Positions 16,298 through 23,999 of a DNA stretch of 64,000 nucleotides are shown piece by piece. The translations under genes were made by a program, and so were the position numbers. How positions within the stretch are numbered: the stretch's first letter is position 1; each line of letters begins with the position of its first letter. The notes under the pieces were generated by a model, which saw only the letters and a list, made by a program, of their open reading frames with translations, was not told the origin of the DNA and searched no databases. The DNA is taken from contig NZ_JAGGQP010000010.1 of NCBI RefSeq assembly GCF_018613235.1, positions 1 to 64,000 on the forward strand, in the 5' to 3' direction. This DNA is from Bacillus sp. ISL-41 (GTDB lineage: Bacteria > Bacillota > Bacilli > Bacillales > Cytobacillaceae).

Positions 16298-16585
16298 TTG
16301 TTATTTGTAGTGCTAATTCGTTTACTAAAACCAGTGTTAATTAACCTACAAATTAACGTTTTCTCCCCCTCAATCGAACGGGTTAATATCATTCTAAAAT
16401 CCCTCGAAAGGAAATCGGACCAATTAATATTTCTCCAAGATAAATATGGTTTAGAGTATCTTTTTATGGTAGTAATTCAAATTGAAAATAATGAATCACC
16501 CGCAATGTATTTAAAGAAAGACATCATAGATTTTGCAAGTTTAATTCAAGCGGAGATCCATTTTGACGTATATATAGTTAGTTGA
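16298..16585 (+). pseudogene. 5'-truncated DUF4279-like gene
   Basis: The frame encodes SPSIERVNIILKSLERKSD and ends with YLKKDIIDFASLIQAEIHFD followed by VYIVS. The C-terminal pattern (a fatty residue run ending in aEIdfDvY) is that of DUF4279 proteins. The N-terminal half is missing, because the frame starts immediately behind a terminator T-run and has no SD. The first codons (LLFVVLIRLLKP) are probably not ancestral. Most likely a gene fragment left by recombination at the repeat. Confidence 0.6.
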
Positions 16586-16681
16586 TAACCGTTTTTGAGT
16601 CGATTGCCTTATTAAAAGAAGCAGTTGATTAAGAAAAAGGTATGGAAACATTTATTTAGCGACTCCTCGGGAGGAGAAATT

Positions 16682-17107
16682 ATGATCATAACTCAACAAT
16701 GGAATCAAGAAGATAGTGAATACATTCGAAGGAAGGTAATTGAACATAACCTTTCTAAGCTTCCTGATGATGTAAAACATCCAGTTAAGTATATTAGCTT
16801 TATTCTTAAGGATGAAGGTGGAGAAATATTAGGTGGCATAACAGGAACAATTTTTTGGTATAACCTACATATTGATTATCTATGGGTGGATGAATCAATT
16901 AGGGGTAATGGATATGGGGTAGAGTTATTAAATCGTATAGAAGAAATAGCTAGAGAAAACAGGTGCAAACTAATTCAACTAGATACGTTTAGCTTTCAAG
17001 CCCCTAAATTCTATCAAAAAAATGGTTATGAGACAGTCGGTGTAATTGAAGAATATCCAAACAAAGGAAATCAGCAGTATTACTTAAAAAAGAAATTAAC
17101 TTATTAA
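16682..17107 (+). CDS. GNAT family N-acetyltransferase (141 aa)
   Basis: Motif A reads [19 protein letters not shown], with the acetyl-CoA pyrophosphate loop (RGxGxG form). The following [14 protein letters not shown] is the usual motif B region, ending VIEEYPNKG. Length and order fit a complete GNAT enzyme acting on a small amine. ATG 16682 follows GGGAGGAGAAATT, so the longer frame from 16625 is rejected. Substrate unknown. A terminator-like hairpin (AGCATGCCACTC/GAAGTGTGCT, 17199-17233) lies downstream. Confidence 0.85.
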   Translation: MIITQQWNQEDSEYIRRKVIEHNLSKLPDDVKHPVKYISFILKDEGGEILGGITGTIFWYNLHIDYLWVDESIRGNGYGVELLNRIEEIARENRCKLIQLDTFSFQAPKFYQKNGYETVGVIEEYPNKGNQQYYLKKKLTY

Positions 17108-17277
17108 AAAGCCTGATTTTCACTAACGGTCAAGTGTTCTGGTTATCGCAAGAACAAATTGCGTTGTTAATGAACATTAACTTAAATAAGTAACGTTAAG
17201 CATGCCACTCTTCATGAAGGAAGTGTGCTTTTATATAGAAAAATACAAATATCATGTTTTTGAAGGGGTAATCTTTA

Positions 17278-18090
17278 ATGTCCAATAAATTCAATATCTT
17301 TTATGGGGAACATCAATCACAATTTGGTGTATTACGTTTGCCTGAAAGTTCAGATCCATGCCCAGTAATAGTCCTAATTCATGGGGGGTTTTGGCAATCC
17401 AAATATAACTTAGAAGAGAATACCCCAATTGCTGAGGATTTAACTCGACGTGGTTATGCAACTTGGAATATCGAATATAGAAGAATTGGTGAAGAACTAG
17501 AAGGATGGAATAGCATTTTCAATGATGTAATTGACGCTATTAACCATTTGTCTATTATTAAAGAGTCATATCATATTGACCTTTCAAATGTAACTGTTAT
17601 AGGTCATTCAGCTGGAGGCCATTTAGCCCTTTGGATAGCCTCAAGAATTAACGCGTCGAAAAACGATGGTGTATTTCATGAACTTTCTATACCTATTAAA
17701 AAAGTATTAAGTTTGGCAGGGGTCACAGACTTACAAAACATGTGGGAAATCCACGAACAAAAGGGAATAAAAAGTCCTGTAGCTGCACTATTAGGTGAGG
17801 CACCACATGAATACCCTAAACGCTATAAAATGTCTTCTCCAATAGAGTTATTACCATTTGAAGTCGATCAAGTGTTGATACACGGTGAGTTGGATCGTCA
17901 TGTTCCTGTTGAATTAAGTAAGAATTATTACCAAAGCGCTTTAGAAAAAGGAGATAAGGTGAAGTTAGTTGTTTTACCTGATATAGAACATTTTAAGGTC
18001 ATTGACCCAACTTCTTCAGCATGGGGCATAGTTGTTGAATCAATTTTAGCAAACGTTGTGCAAATAGTAGAAAAGAAGAGCAAGTTATAG
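17278..18090 (+). CDS. Alpha/beta hydrolase, esterase type (270 aa)
   Basis: VIVLIHGGFWQSKYNLEEN contains the HGGFW oxyanion motif of the hormone-sensitive-lipase/BD-FAE group. GHSAGGHLALW is the nucleophile elbow with Ser near residue 110. HGELDRHVPVELS carries the acid, and IEHFKVID the catalytic His. All triad members are present, so an active carboxylesterase or acyl-peptide-type hydrolase is likely. Cytosolic. ATG follows GAAGGGG. A dispersed repeat copy terminates it. Confidence 0.85.
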   Translation: MSNKFNIFYGEHQSQFGVLRLPESSDPCPVIVLIHGGFWQSKYNLEENTPIAEDLTRRGYATWNIEYRRIGEELEGWNSIFNDVIDAINHLSIIKESYHIDLSNVTVIGHSAGGHLALWIASRINASKNDGVFHELSIPIKKVLSLAGVTDLQNMWEIHEQKGIKSPVAALLGEAPHEYPKRYKMSSPIELLPFEVDQVLIHGELDRHVPVELSKNYYQSALEKGDKVKLVVLPDIEHFKVIDPTSSAWGIVVESILANVVQIVEKKSKL

Positions 18091-18133
18091 AGGGAGTATC
18101 TAAAATAAATAAAGGATTTTTTTAAAGAGATTA

Positions 18134-18180
18134 CTGGTGCGTTGATCCATGAAGGATTGACGCCCTTTTTGTTGAACTTA
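18134..18180 (+). repeat. Dispersed terminator-like repeat, copy at 18.1 kb
   Basis: GGTGCGTTGATCC, loop ATGAA, then GGATTGACGCCC and TTTTTGTTGAACTT (18136-18179). First-hairpin half only. Confidence 0.75.
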
Positions 18181-18227
18181 AAATAGGTTAACGATTTACT
18201 TCAACGGAAATATTGTGAGGTGTTAAA

Positions 18228-18782
18228 ATGACTGGAATCACTCCTGTCGAAACTGAAAGGTTAGTCCTTAGAGAACTTGCTGAAGATGATTTTGAAGATA
18301 TTTATGAATTTAAGTCAGATCCCCAAGTCGTTAAATACTTAACTTGGGGGCCAAATAGTAGGGATCAAACATTGCATAGTCTTAGAAAGCAAATTGCTTT
18401 TCAAAAAGAGAAAAACAGACAAATATATGTTTTAGCGGTTGAAATGAAAAGTACTAAAAAAGTCATCGGAAATGCTTTGTTTACGGTAAGGGATCATGAT
18501 TTTAAAACAGCAGAAATCGGTTATTTTATTAACACAAACTACTGGAAACAAGGGTATGGGATAGAAATTGTCAACGGTTTATTATACTTAGGGTTTAATA
18601 TTTTTGATGTCCATAGGATATATGCCGTCTGTGATGTGGAAAATGCTGGCTCAGTCAAGCTTTTGAGCAAAATAGGTTTCCGACAAGAAGGCCATTTTAT
18701 AAAAAATCTAAAGGTAAAAGGTCAATGGAGGGATCACTATCTATTCGCTATGTTAAGTGAAGAATTCGTCAACCGAAAATGA
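18228..18782 (+). CDS. RimJ/RimL-type GNAT acetyltransferase (184 aa)
   Basis: The start TPVETERLVLRELAEDD is the classic RimJ/RimL opening (ETxRLxLR). Motif A is INTNYWKQGYGIEIVNGLL and the ending is VENAGSVKLLSKIGFRQEGH. Such enzymes acetylate N-terminal amines of proteins, peptides or aminoacyl compounds. ATG follows GTGAGGTGTTAAA. A GCTGCC/GGCAG terminator follows the stop codon. Paralogues occur at 35058 and 54490. Confidence 0.88.
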   Translation: MTGITPVETERLVLRELAEDDFEDIYEFKSDPQVVKYLTWGPNSRDQTLHSLRKQIAFQKEKNRQIYVLAVEMKSTKKVIGNALFTVRDHDFKTAEIGYFINTNYWKQGYGIEIVNGLLYLGFNIFDVHRIYAVCDVENAGSVKLLSKIGFRQEGHFIKNLKVKGQWRDHYLFAMLSEEFVNRK

Positions 18783-18804
18783 AGTATGAATATCCAAAGA
18801 AGTT

Positions 18805-18828
18805 GGCTGCCTGATGGCAGTTTTTTTG
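18805..18828 (+). terminator. Terminator after RimJ/RimL-type gene
   Basis: GGCTGCC, loop TGAT, then GGCAG and TTTTTTTG directly after the acetyltransferase. Confidence 0.7.
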
Positions 18829-18960
18829 TTTATATGGGGCATCATTCCAGTAAGTAAACTTAATTTCGTACTGATTCCAGGAGGACTAACGGCACTTTTA
18901 ACAAATGCTACCATCATGTTAACTATGTATATTGGTTATTTATGGTATTATTTAATTTAG
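18814..18960 (+). pseudogene. Probable 5'-truncated membrane-protein fragment (48 aa)
   Basis: An open frame starts inside the terminator stem and encodes a hydrophobic sequence (KLNFVLIPGGLTALLTN, then IGYLWYYLI) ending TAG at 18958-18960. It has no SD of its own, and the first codons are made of terminator T-tract. The protein-like remainder suggests the 3' end of a lost membrane gene joined to a terminator, as with the DUF4279 fragment at 16298. Could be a chance frame. Confidence 0.35.
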
Positions 18961-18990
18961 ATAGGCTCCGATATATGAGGGGGAATTGAA

Positions 18991-19179
18991 GTGAAAAATA
19001 AGTTAAAAAAGTCTTCAACAGATAAGTCTATAAGTGGTGTTTGTGGAGGTTTAGCTGAGTAGTTTGGCATATCTTCTTTGGCGGTAAGGCTCATATTTGT
19101 TTTGTTACCTGGCGCTAATATACTAATCTATTTAATTCTTGTTAATGCGATGGATGATAATCCTCCGTCGTTATATTAA
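18991..19179 (+). pseudogene. PspC-domain protein with in-frame TAG
   Basis: GTG start behind GAGGGGGAATTGAA. The sequence MKNKLKKSSTDKSISGVCGG then LAE-stop-FGISSLAVRLIFVLL is a PspC domain, whose consensus is GVCgGLAeYfgid, so TAG at 19060-19062 replaces a Tyr codon. After the stop the frame is clean to TAA at 19179. PspC proteins are small membrane proteins of the phage-shock or envelope-stress response. Without suppression only 23 residues are made. Confidence 0.8.
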
Positions 19180-19225
19180 ACGATCGGGTGAATTACTTGA
19201 ATAAATTTTTGAAAGGGATTTTTCT

Positions 19226-19567
19226 TTGAAGAAATTGAAATCAGTACTGATACTTTTGATTAGCTTAGTAGTAGGTATATTACTTTATCATGATGCTCGA
19301 ACTTTGGATCTTGATCGATCTGATTTACCTGTCAATGATCAATTGGCGATTACAATCTCTCAGCGTTACATTGCTGGCTTTTGGACACACCCAGTTAAGC
19401 TGCATTTAACACCTTACGAGAGTAAGAATGTGAAAGAAACAGCTGAAACTTATGTTGTGAATATTATCGATGAAAGGGATACAGCCAATTGTAAGGGATA
19501 TCGGATAGTTGTTGAGAAGGATACTGGAAAAGTTATAGATAAAGAAGAGGCGGATTATTGCCAATAA
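19226..19567 (+). CDS. Membrane-anchored or secreted protein (113 aa)
   Basis: TTG start after AAAGGGATTTTTCT. The N-terminus MKKLKSVLILLISLVVGILL is a signal anchor or signal peptide. The exported part has strands ending YRIVVEKDTGKVIDKEEADY and a pair of Cys (TANCKG and YCQ), which could form a disulfide. The last strand pair resembles a PepSY-like hairpin but this is weak. A worn repeat arm (GGAGCGTTAATCCTG) follows. Confidence 0.62.
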   Translation: MKKLKSVLILLISLVVGILLYHDARTLDLDRSDLPVNDQLAITISQRYIAGFWTHPVKLHLTPYESKNVKETAETYVVNIIDERDTANCKGYRIVVEKDTGKVIDKEEADYCQ

Positions 19568-19692
19568 AAGCAATAATATTTTCAACAAATTGGAGCGTTA
19601 ATCCTGCAATAATTTGCGGCCTGTAAATGTTAATTCCAAGCGAATCATTAGCATACAAATATGATAGAAATCCTTCTGGAGGTGCTTTAGAA

Positions 19693-20040
19693 GTGAGATT
19701 CTTTATAAAAAAGTTGGTAGTTCTAACATTAATTCTGTTTATATCGTGCATTTTTGTTGTCTCTACTGTTTTCTTTGACGGAAAAATGATAAATACATAT
19801 GAAGAGTTGGAAGAAAGTTTCCCAATGGCTATAAGCTTTCCGATAGAATTTGTAGAACTAACATGGGTGAAAATTGACCCGCCTCTGCCTTATTTTTATG
19901 GAATAAGTTGTTGTGGATCAACTTGGTATTTTGATAAATTTCTCTTGTCGGTGTTAATAGTGTTTCTCTTTTTATCGTTAATATATTTAGTTTCCTATTT
20001 TGTAATAGTAAATGGTAAAAGTAAAAATCCCTTGGAGTAA
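19693..20040 (+). CDS. Membrane protein, two helices (115 aa)
   Basis: GTG start nine bases after GGAGGTG; a longer frame from 19627 is rejected because it covers the SD. Helices at about residues 4-27 and 87-110 flank an extracytoplasmic loop containing FPMAISFPIEFVELTWVKID and a Cys pair (GISCCGS). Unknown function. The gene is followed closely by the kinase-like gene at 20.1 kb. Confidence 0.6.
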   Translation: MRFFIKKLVVLTLILFISCIFVVSTVFFDGKMINTYEELEESFPMAISFPIEFVELTWVKIDPPLPYFYGISCCGSTWYFDKFLLSVLIVFLFLSLIYLVSYFVIVNGKSKNPLE

Positions 20041-20122
20041 CGCCTGTTACCAGGATGCCTCTAGAGAAGAAAGATGAATTTTTAATTTAATACTCTATAA
20101 GAAGGAGGCGGTGTTAACTACA

Positions 20123-20719
20123 ATGCTAAAGCAAATAATTCAAAACTGGAAGATGTACTGTAAGAACGAAAATTTTGCAGGGATAGGTTCGACACGGAAA
20201 GTATATAGAGTTGCAGATTATGTAATAAAAGTTCATTTGCATCCTCTTGGATTTAAACAATCGCTTAATGAATTAGAAATTTATACTTCCATGGTGGATA
20301 AAGGTTTTGATCCGTTACTCGCTCCGACATATTACGTTGATGAATTTATTTCTTTACAGAAATACTTCAGACCTTTAGATCTAAAGGATAATCAAACCTA
20401 TGAGATAAAGGTACAAGAACATGAACATTTAATTCCAAATTTATACGAAGAAGTATTGGCCATTTTAGACAAAGACTTCGACTGTTTTGATTTAAAAGAC
20501 AGTAGTAACTACGGGTTGAACAAAGATGGGAAACTTGTCTTTACTGATTATGGAATGAACAAGAGTTTATATGAAAAGGAGTGGGTTCCTTTAGCCGAAG
20601 AAGGTATTCTTCCGCAAATACACTATGACTTTTGCAACGTATGTGGAATTGAAAAGGAACTAAGGATGTACGGGGGAAATGACAAAGATAATCGCTGTTA
20701 TGAATGCGGTAAGGAGTAG
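20123..20719 (+). CDS. Protein-kinase-fold protein with C-terminal zinc ribbon (198 aa)
   Basis: GIGSTRKVYRVADYVIKVHL resembles the glycine loop and the strand with the ATP-binding Lys of kinase folds. DLKDSSNYGLNKDGKLVFTD then YG has the N and D positions of a minimal catalytic segment, but a standard HRD is missing. The end has two CxxC pairs (CNVCG, CYECG), a zinc ribbon. It may be an inactive or atypical small-molecule kinase. Start is uncertain: GGAGG at 20104 lies two bases before a GTG at 20111 and fourteen before this ATG. A dispersed repeat follows. Confidence 0.6.
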   Translation: MLKQIIQNWKMYCKNENFAGIGSTRKVYRVADYVIKVHLHPLGFKQSLNELEIYTSMVDKGFDPLLAPTYYVDEFISLQKYFRPLDLKDNQTYEIKVQEHEHLIPNLYEEVLAILDKDFDCFDLKDSSNYGLNKDGKLVFTDYGMNKSLYEKEWVPLAEEGILPQIHYDFCNVCGIEKELRMYGGNDKDNRCYECGKE

Positions 20720-20781
20720 GGAAAATATTAGTTAACCTGAATTCCAATAATACATGTATTTTACAATAGTGCTTAGTGCAA

Positions 20782-20822
20782 TTAGGGTAGGTTGATCCAA
20801 GATTGCCCCCCTTTTTTTTAAA
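20782..20822 (+). repeat. Dispersed terminator-like repeat, copy at 20.8 kb
   Basis: GGGTAGGTTGATCCAAGATT then GCCCCCC and TTTTTTTT. A compact variant with the loop nearly lost. Confidence 0.55.
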
Positions 20823-20829
20823 AGGAGGA

Positions 20830-20994
20830 ATGATTAAAAAGTTTGTCGAACTTCTGGTTAAGGAAAAATATAGGAGGTTATTATGGCGGACTTTAAAAAT
20901 ATTAAAAATTGCCTCCAGAGTAGTCATTCCTAGTCTATTTGTAGAACAAAAAAGAAAACCGTGCTGCCATTTAGGGTGGCATTTTTGTTACTGA
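20830..20994 (+). CDS. Doubtful small basic ORF (54 aa)
   Basis: ATG at 20830 follows AAAAGGAGGA very closely. The product begins MIKKFVELLVKEKYRRLLWR and ends in codons that lie inside a terminator stem (GCTGCCA/TGGCA), so its tail is not protein-like. A second AGGAGG with ATG at 20883 opens a 16-codon frame. This may be the remnant of a gene cut by a terminator-bearing segment. Low confidence that it is expressed. Confidence 0.25.
   Translation: MIKKFVELLVKEKYRRLLWRTLKILKIASRVVIPSLFVEQKRKPCCHLGWHFCY
20963..20987 (+). terminator. Terminator before GrpB-like gene
   Basis: GCTGCCA, loop TTTAGGG, then TGGCATTTTTG. Confidence 0.55.
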
Positions 20995-21027
20995 GTAAAC
21001 GGAGCAGCATTTACAACACATATTGAA

Positions 21028-21546
21028 TTGGAGGCGATTAACACAGATAAGGTCAATTTCATTCATCATAGTGCCGTAGGCGAAAAGGCTGAGGAAACAT
21101 TTTTGATACACAAAACCTTTATCGCAAACCTACTCCCCGAAGCATATGTCCAACACGTAGGCAGTTCAGCTGTTCCAAACAGCATTACTAAAGGTGACTT
21201 AGATATACAGGTTCGAGTTAAAGCTCATCATTTCCCCAAAGCAGTTCAAGAACTTACGAAATTATATGAGATTAATGAAGGCAGTACAAAAAGTCAATCT
21301 TTCCGAGCATTTAAAGATGATTCTGTGGATCCACCTTTAGGGGTACAACTGACCGTTATAGGCTCTGAATATGATTTCTTTTGGAAATCCCGTGATATTT
21401 TGAAAATGAATGATCATTACAGGAAAGAGTATGACGAGTTAAAAAGGAAATATGAAGGGAGAGATATGGAGCTTTACCGAAAAGCCAAGAATGAGTTTTT
21501 CGAGAGACTAATGGAATCTCCTGAATACCAAAAGTTAGATAGGTAA
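21028..21546 (+). CDS. GrpB family (UPF0157) nucleotidyltransferase-like protein
   Basis: VQHVGSSAVPNSITKGDLDI is the family signature (HxGSTAVPGxxAKPxxDI) and gives the nucleotidyltransferase-fold active site with the DLDIQV acids. Length (172) is typical. GrpB proteins are often near resistance genes, and their substrates are unknown. The start is uncertain: TTG 21028 is in frame, but GGAGG at 21031 lies inside codons 2-3, and no good start follows it until TTG 21101, which would cut the conserved core. Confidence 0.82.
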   Translation: MEAINTDKVNFIHHSAVGEKAEETFLIHKTFIANLLPEAYVQHVGSSAVPNSITKGDLDIQVRVKAHHFPKAVQELTKLYEINEGSTKSQSFRAFKDDSVDPPLGVQLTVIGSEYDFFWKSRDILKMNDHYRKEYDELKRKYEGRDMELYRKAKNEFFERLMESPEYQKLDR

Positions 21547-21650
21547 CCTGAACAAGGTCAGGAAAGACAAAAAAAAGACATGCAAGGTATGGTCAATCTT
21601 AATATACTAGACCCTAAGATTGCTCAGTAACTATTTAATTGGGGGTTTCT

Positions 21651-22109
21651 ATGAAATTTAAGGAAGTTATAAAAAATTCATTTGTTCTAGTAGGTTATAG
21701 TGCTGCGGGCAAGTGGGATGGTGAAATGGTGTATCCAATTCCGCGATTATGGGAGAGGGCAAACAAATTCATCGATAGCAGTATAAAAGAAATAGTGGGG
21801 GTATGTTTACCTCCAAGAAGTGACCATTACTTTTATACTTGTGGGATTGAAATTGAATCTGTTAATTACTACAAAATAGAAAAGGGAATGACCTTACATA
21901 CCTTTCCGGAACAAAAATATGTTGTATTTACACATGTAGGTCCTTCCAAGAAAATTCCAAACACTTATTGGGATTTATGGAGAGTCTTTGATGAGGAAGG
22001 GTATACGATAAAAGTGGGCATGCCTGAAATTGAAATTGTGAAAGTTAATATGATTGGAAAAGAAGAAAGCGAAGAATATGAGATGGAAATATGGGTTCCT
22101 GTTCAATGA
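21651..22109 (+). CDS. GyrI-like / effector-binding domain protein (152 aa)
   Basis: The segment EQKYVVFTHVGPSKKIPNTY then WDLWRVF is the GyrI-like domain pattern (yavfrhkGp...i...y..i). The opening FVLVGYSAAGKWDGE is the first strand of the SHS2 repeat fold. As a stand-alone protein without a helix-turn-helix it would bind or hydrolyse small molecules; some family members are cyclopropanoid hydrolases. ATG 21651 follows GGGGGTTTCT. A strong repeat-type terminator follows at 22159. Confidence 0.78.
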   Translation: MKFKEVIKNSFVLVGYSAAGKWDGEMVYPIPRLWERANKFIDSSIKEIVGVCLPPRSDHYFYTCGIEIESVNYYKIEKGMTLHTFPEQKYVVFTHVGPSKKIPNTYWDLWRVFDEEGYTIKVGMPEIEIVKVNMIGKEESEEYEMEIWVPVQ

Positions 22110-22155
22110 AACTTCGGATAAATCCAATTAGTTGATGTGAATAAATATTAAATTG

Positions 22156-22201
22156 TTGAGTGCGCTGATCTTGGGAGGATTAGCGCACTTTTGTTTAGTT
22201 G
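22156..22201 (+). repeat. Dispersed terminator-like repeat, copy at 22.2 kb
   Basis: AGTGCGCTGATC, loop, then GGATTAGCGCACT and TTTGTTTAGTT. The stem change TT to CT is matched by AA to AG on the other arm, a compensating change. Confidence 0.7.
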
Positions 22202-22310
22202 CTAGCTAATGAAACTTGAATGGATAAATATGTTAATATAGAGTTAATAAGAGAATCAGCGCAATGGGAAAGAATTGCTAAACATAGTTGTGATTAATAG
22301 AGGTGTTTCA

Positions 22311-23918
22311 GTGGAGAGCAAATTTATAAGAGGGACTTTCTTTTTAACGGCAGCCAGCCTGATATCCAAGATTCTGGGCTTTATCTATATCATCCCATTC
22401 ACGGCTCTCGTTGGAACTCAAGGATATGTTTTATATAAGTATGCCTATGGTCCTTACACGATTCTATTAAGTATTTCAACAATAGGTCTTCCACTTGCCG
22501 TTTCTAAAATTGTTTCGAAATATAATGAATTAGGCAATTATAGAGTGGGTTTGACTCTATTAAGATATGGAATGTATTTAATGGTCATAAGTGGTATTAT
22601 CTCATTTGCTGCTTTGTATTTTTCGGCACCATTCTTAGCAAGTGTACTAATTGGGACTAATGATCAAACAGGTAATTCTGTAGAGGATGTTCAGTATGTA
22701 ATTCGGCTCGTCAGTTTTGCTTTGTTAATTATTCCAGCAATGAGTATTTTCAGGGGATACTTCCAAGGAAGCCAATCAATGGGTCCTTCGGCATTAAGTA
22801 CAGTGGTAGAGCAGGTAGTCAGGATTGTCTTTATCTTGGCAGGCGCATATATTACCATCCACATATTTAACCGTTCCGTTACCAATGCTGTAGGGATTGC
22901 CACCTTTGCCGCCTTTATCGGTGGGGTAGCAGGATTTTTAGTTTTATTATTCATTTTTTATAAACGAAGAGAATTAATAAAGAAACAAAGAGATATCAGT
23001 CCAAATAACAAAGACCTAAAAGTGATCTCAATGTTAAGGGAATTGATTGGATATGCAATTCCATTTGTCATTACAGGACTGGCAATCCCCATCTATCAAA
23101 ATATTGATACCTTTACCATTAATAAATTGTTTCAGTCTATAGGATACAAGTTAAATGAAGCGGAAACTATTAATTCAGTTATTGGATTAGCGCAAATTCT
23201 CGTGATGATACCTGTGTCATTGGCTACAGCATTCGGCATGTCTTTGATACCGGGTATAACCTCAGATTTTATTGGAGAAAGAATACTAGAAGTGCGGAAT
23301 AAGATTTCTGAAACCATCCAAATAATTGTGTTCTTTACTCTTCCAGCTGCTATGGGCCTATGTATTCTCGGCAATCCAATTTATATCATGATTTTTGGGG
23401 TTGAAAACAGTCCTGAGCTAGGCGGGAATCTTTTGCAATGGTACTCTTTAGCCGCAGTATTTTTTGCTATGTTTACAGTAACAGCTGCTATTATGCAAGG
23501 AATAAATGAACAAAAGAAATTAATCATAGGAATCCTTTTGGGAGTTTTTTTGAAGATCGTTTTAAACTATATACTCGTACCATATTTTAAGGAAGCAAGC
23601 CCGATTTTAGCGACTTACTTTGGCTTTATGATCTCTATTCTATTCAACATTTTCATCATTAAGAAAGCAATTCAATTGAAGTTATCACCTTTACTTAAAA
23701 CCTTAAAGGGAATTTTCTTATTAGTTTTGACGATGTCAATGGCTGTCTGGTGTGTAAAGCTTTTTTCAGAACTATGGTTGCCAAAAGGTTTGAGTATATA
23801 TTCTCGTGCTGCAGTAACTTCAATCATCTCCATTTCTACGGGGGTATTCGTTTATTTAGGTATAGGCTACAAGCTAAATTTAGTAAAGAGATTTTCACTG
23901 AGAAGTAAGAATAAATAG
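22311..23918 (+). CDS. SpoVB/YtgP-type polysaccharide or lipid flippase (535 aa)
   Basis: FIRGTFFLTAASLISKILGF then IYIIPF is the N-terminal signature of the oligosaccharide/lipid II flippase group of the MOP superfamily, and about 14 helices are visible. Such proteins move polyprenyl-linked sugars or peptidoglycan precursors across the membrane (SpoVB in spore cortex, YtgP/MurJ in growth). The GTG at 22311, twelve bases after GAGGTG's first base, is preferred to the frame opening at 22275. This is an unlinked paralogue without glycan-synthesis neighbours, so its role is unclear. Confidence 0.87.
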   Translation: MESKFIRGTFFLTAASLISKILGFIYIIPFTALVGTQGYVLYKYAYGPYTILLSISTIGLPLAVSKIVSKYNELGNYRVGLTLLRYGMYLMVISGIISFAALYFSAPFLASVLIGTNDQTGNSVEDVQYVIRLVSFALLIIPAMSIFRGYFQGSQSMGPSALSTVVEQVVRIVFILAGAYITIHIFNRSVTNAVGIATFAAFIGGVAGFLVLLFIFYKRRELIKKQRDISPNNKDLKVISMLRELIGYAIPFVITGLAIPIYQNIDTFTINKLFQSIGYKLNEAETINSVIGLAQILVMIPVSLATAFGMSLIPGITSDFIGERILEVRNKISETIQIIVFFTLPAAMGLCILGNPIYIMIFGVENSPELGGNLLQWYSLAAVFFAMFTVTAAIMQGINEQKKLIIGILLGVFLKIVLNYILVPYFKEASPILATYFGFMISILFNIFIIKKAIQLKLSPLLKTLKGIFLLVLTMSMAVWCVKLFSELWLPKGLSIYSRAAVTSIISISTGVFVYLGIGYKLNLVKRFSLRSKNK

Positions 23919-23999
23919 TAATGCAAATAGCCAGTTAAAATTCTATATAGCTATCATCCAAGTCTTGGACAATAGCAATAAAGATTAGGAGATTTATTA

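Noticed and set aside
10127-22201. Integron-like attC sites between cassettes
   Set aside because: The hairpins lack the RYYYAAC/GTRRRRY core and bulged bases, and no tyrosine integrase gene is present. The cassette look remains, but not through a known integron.
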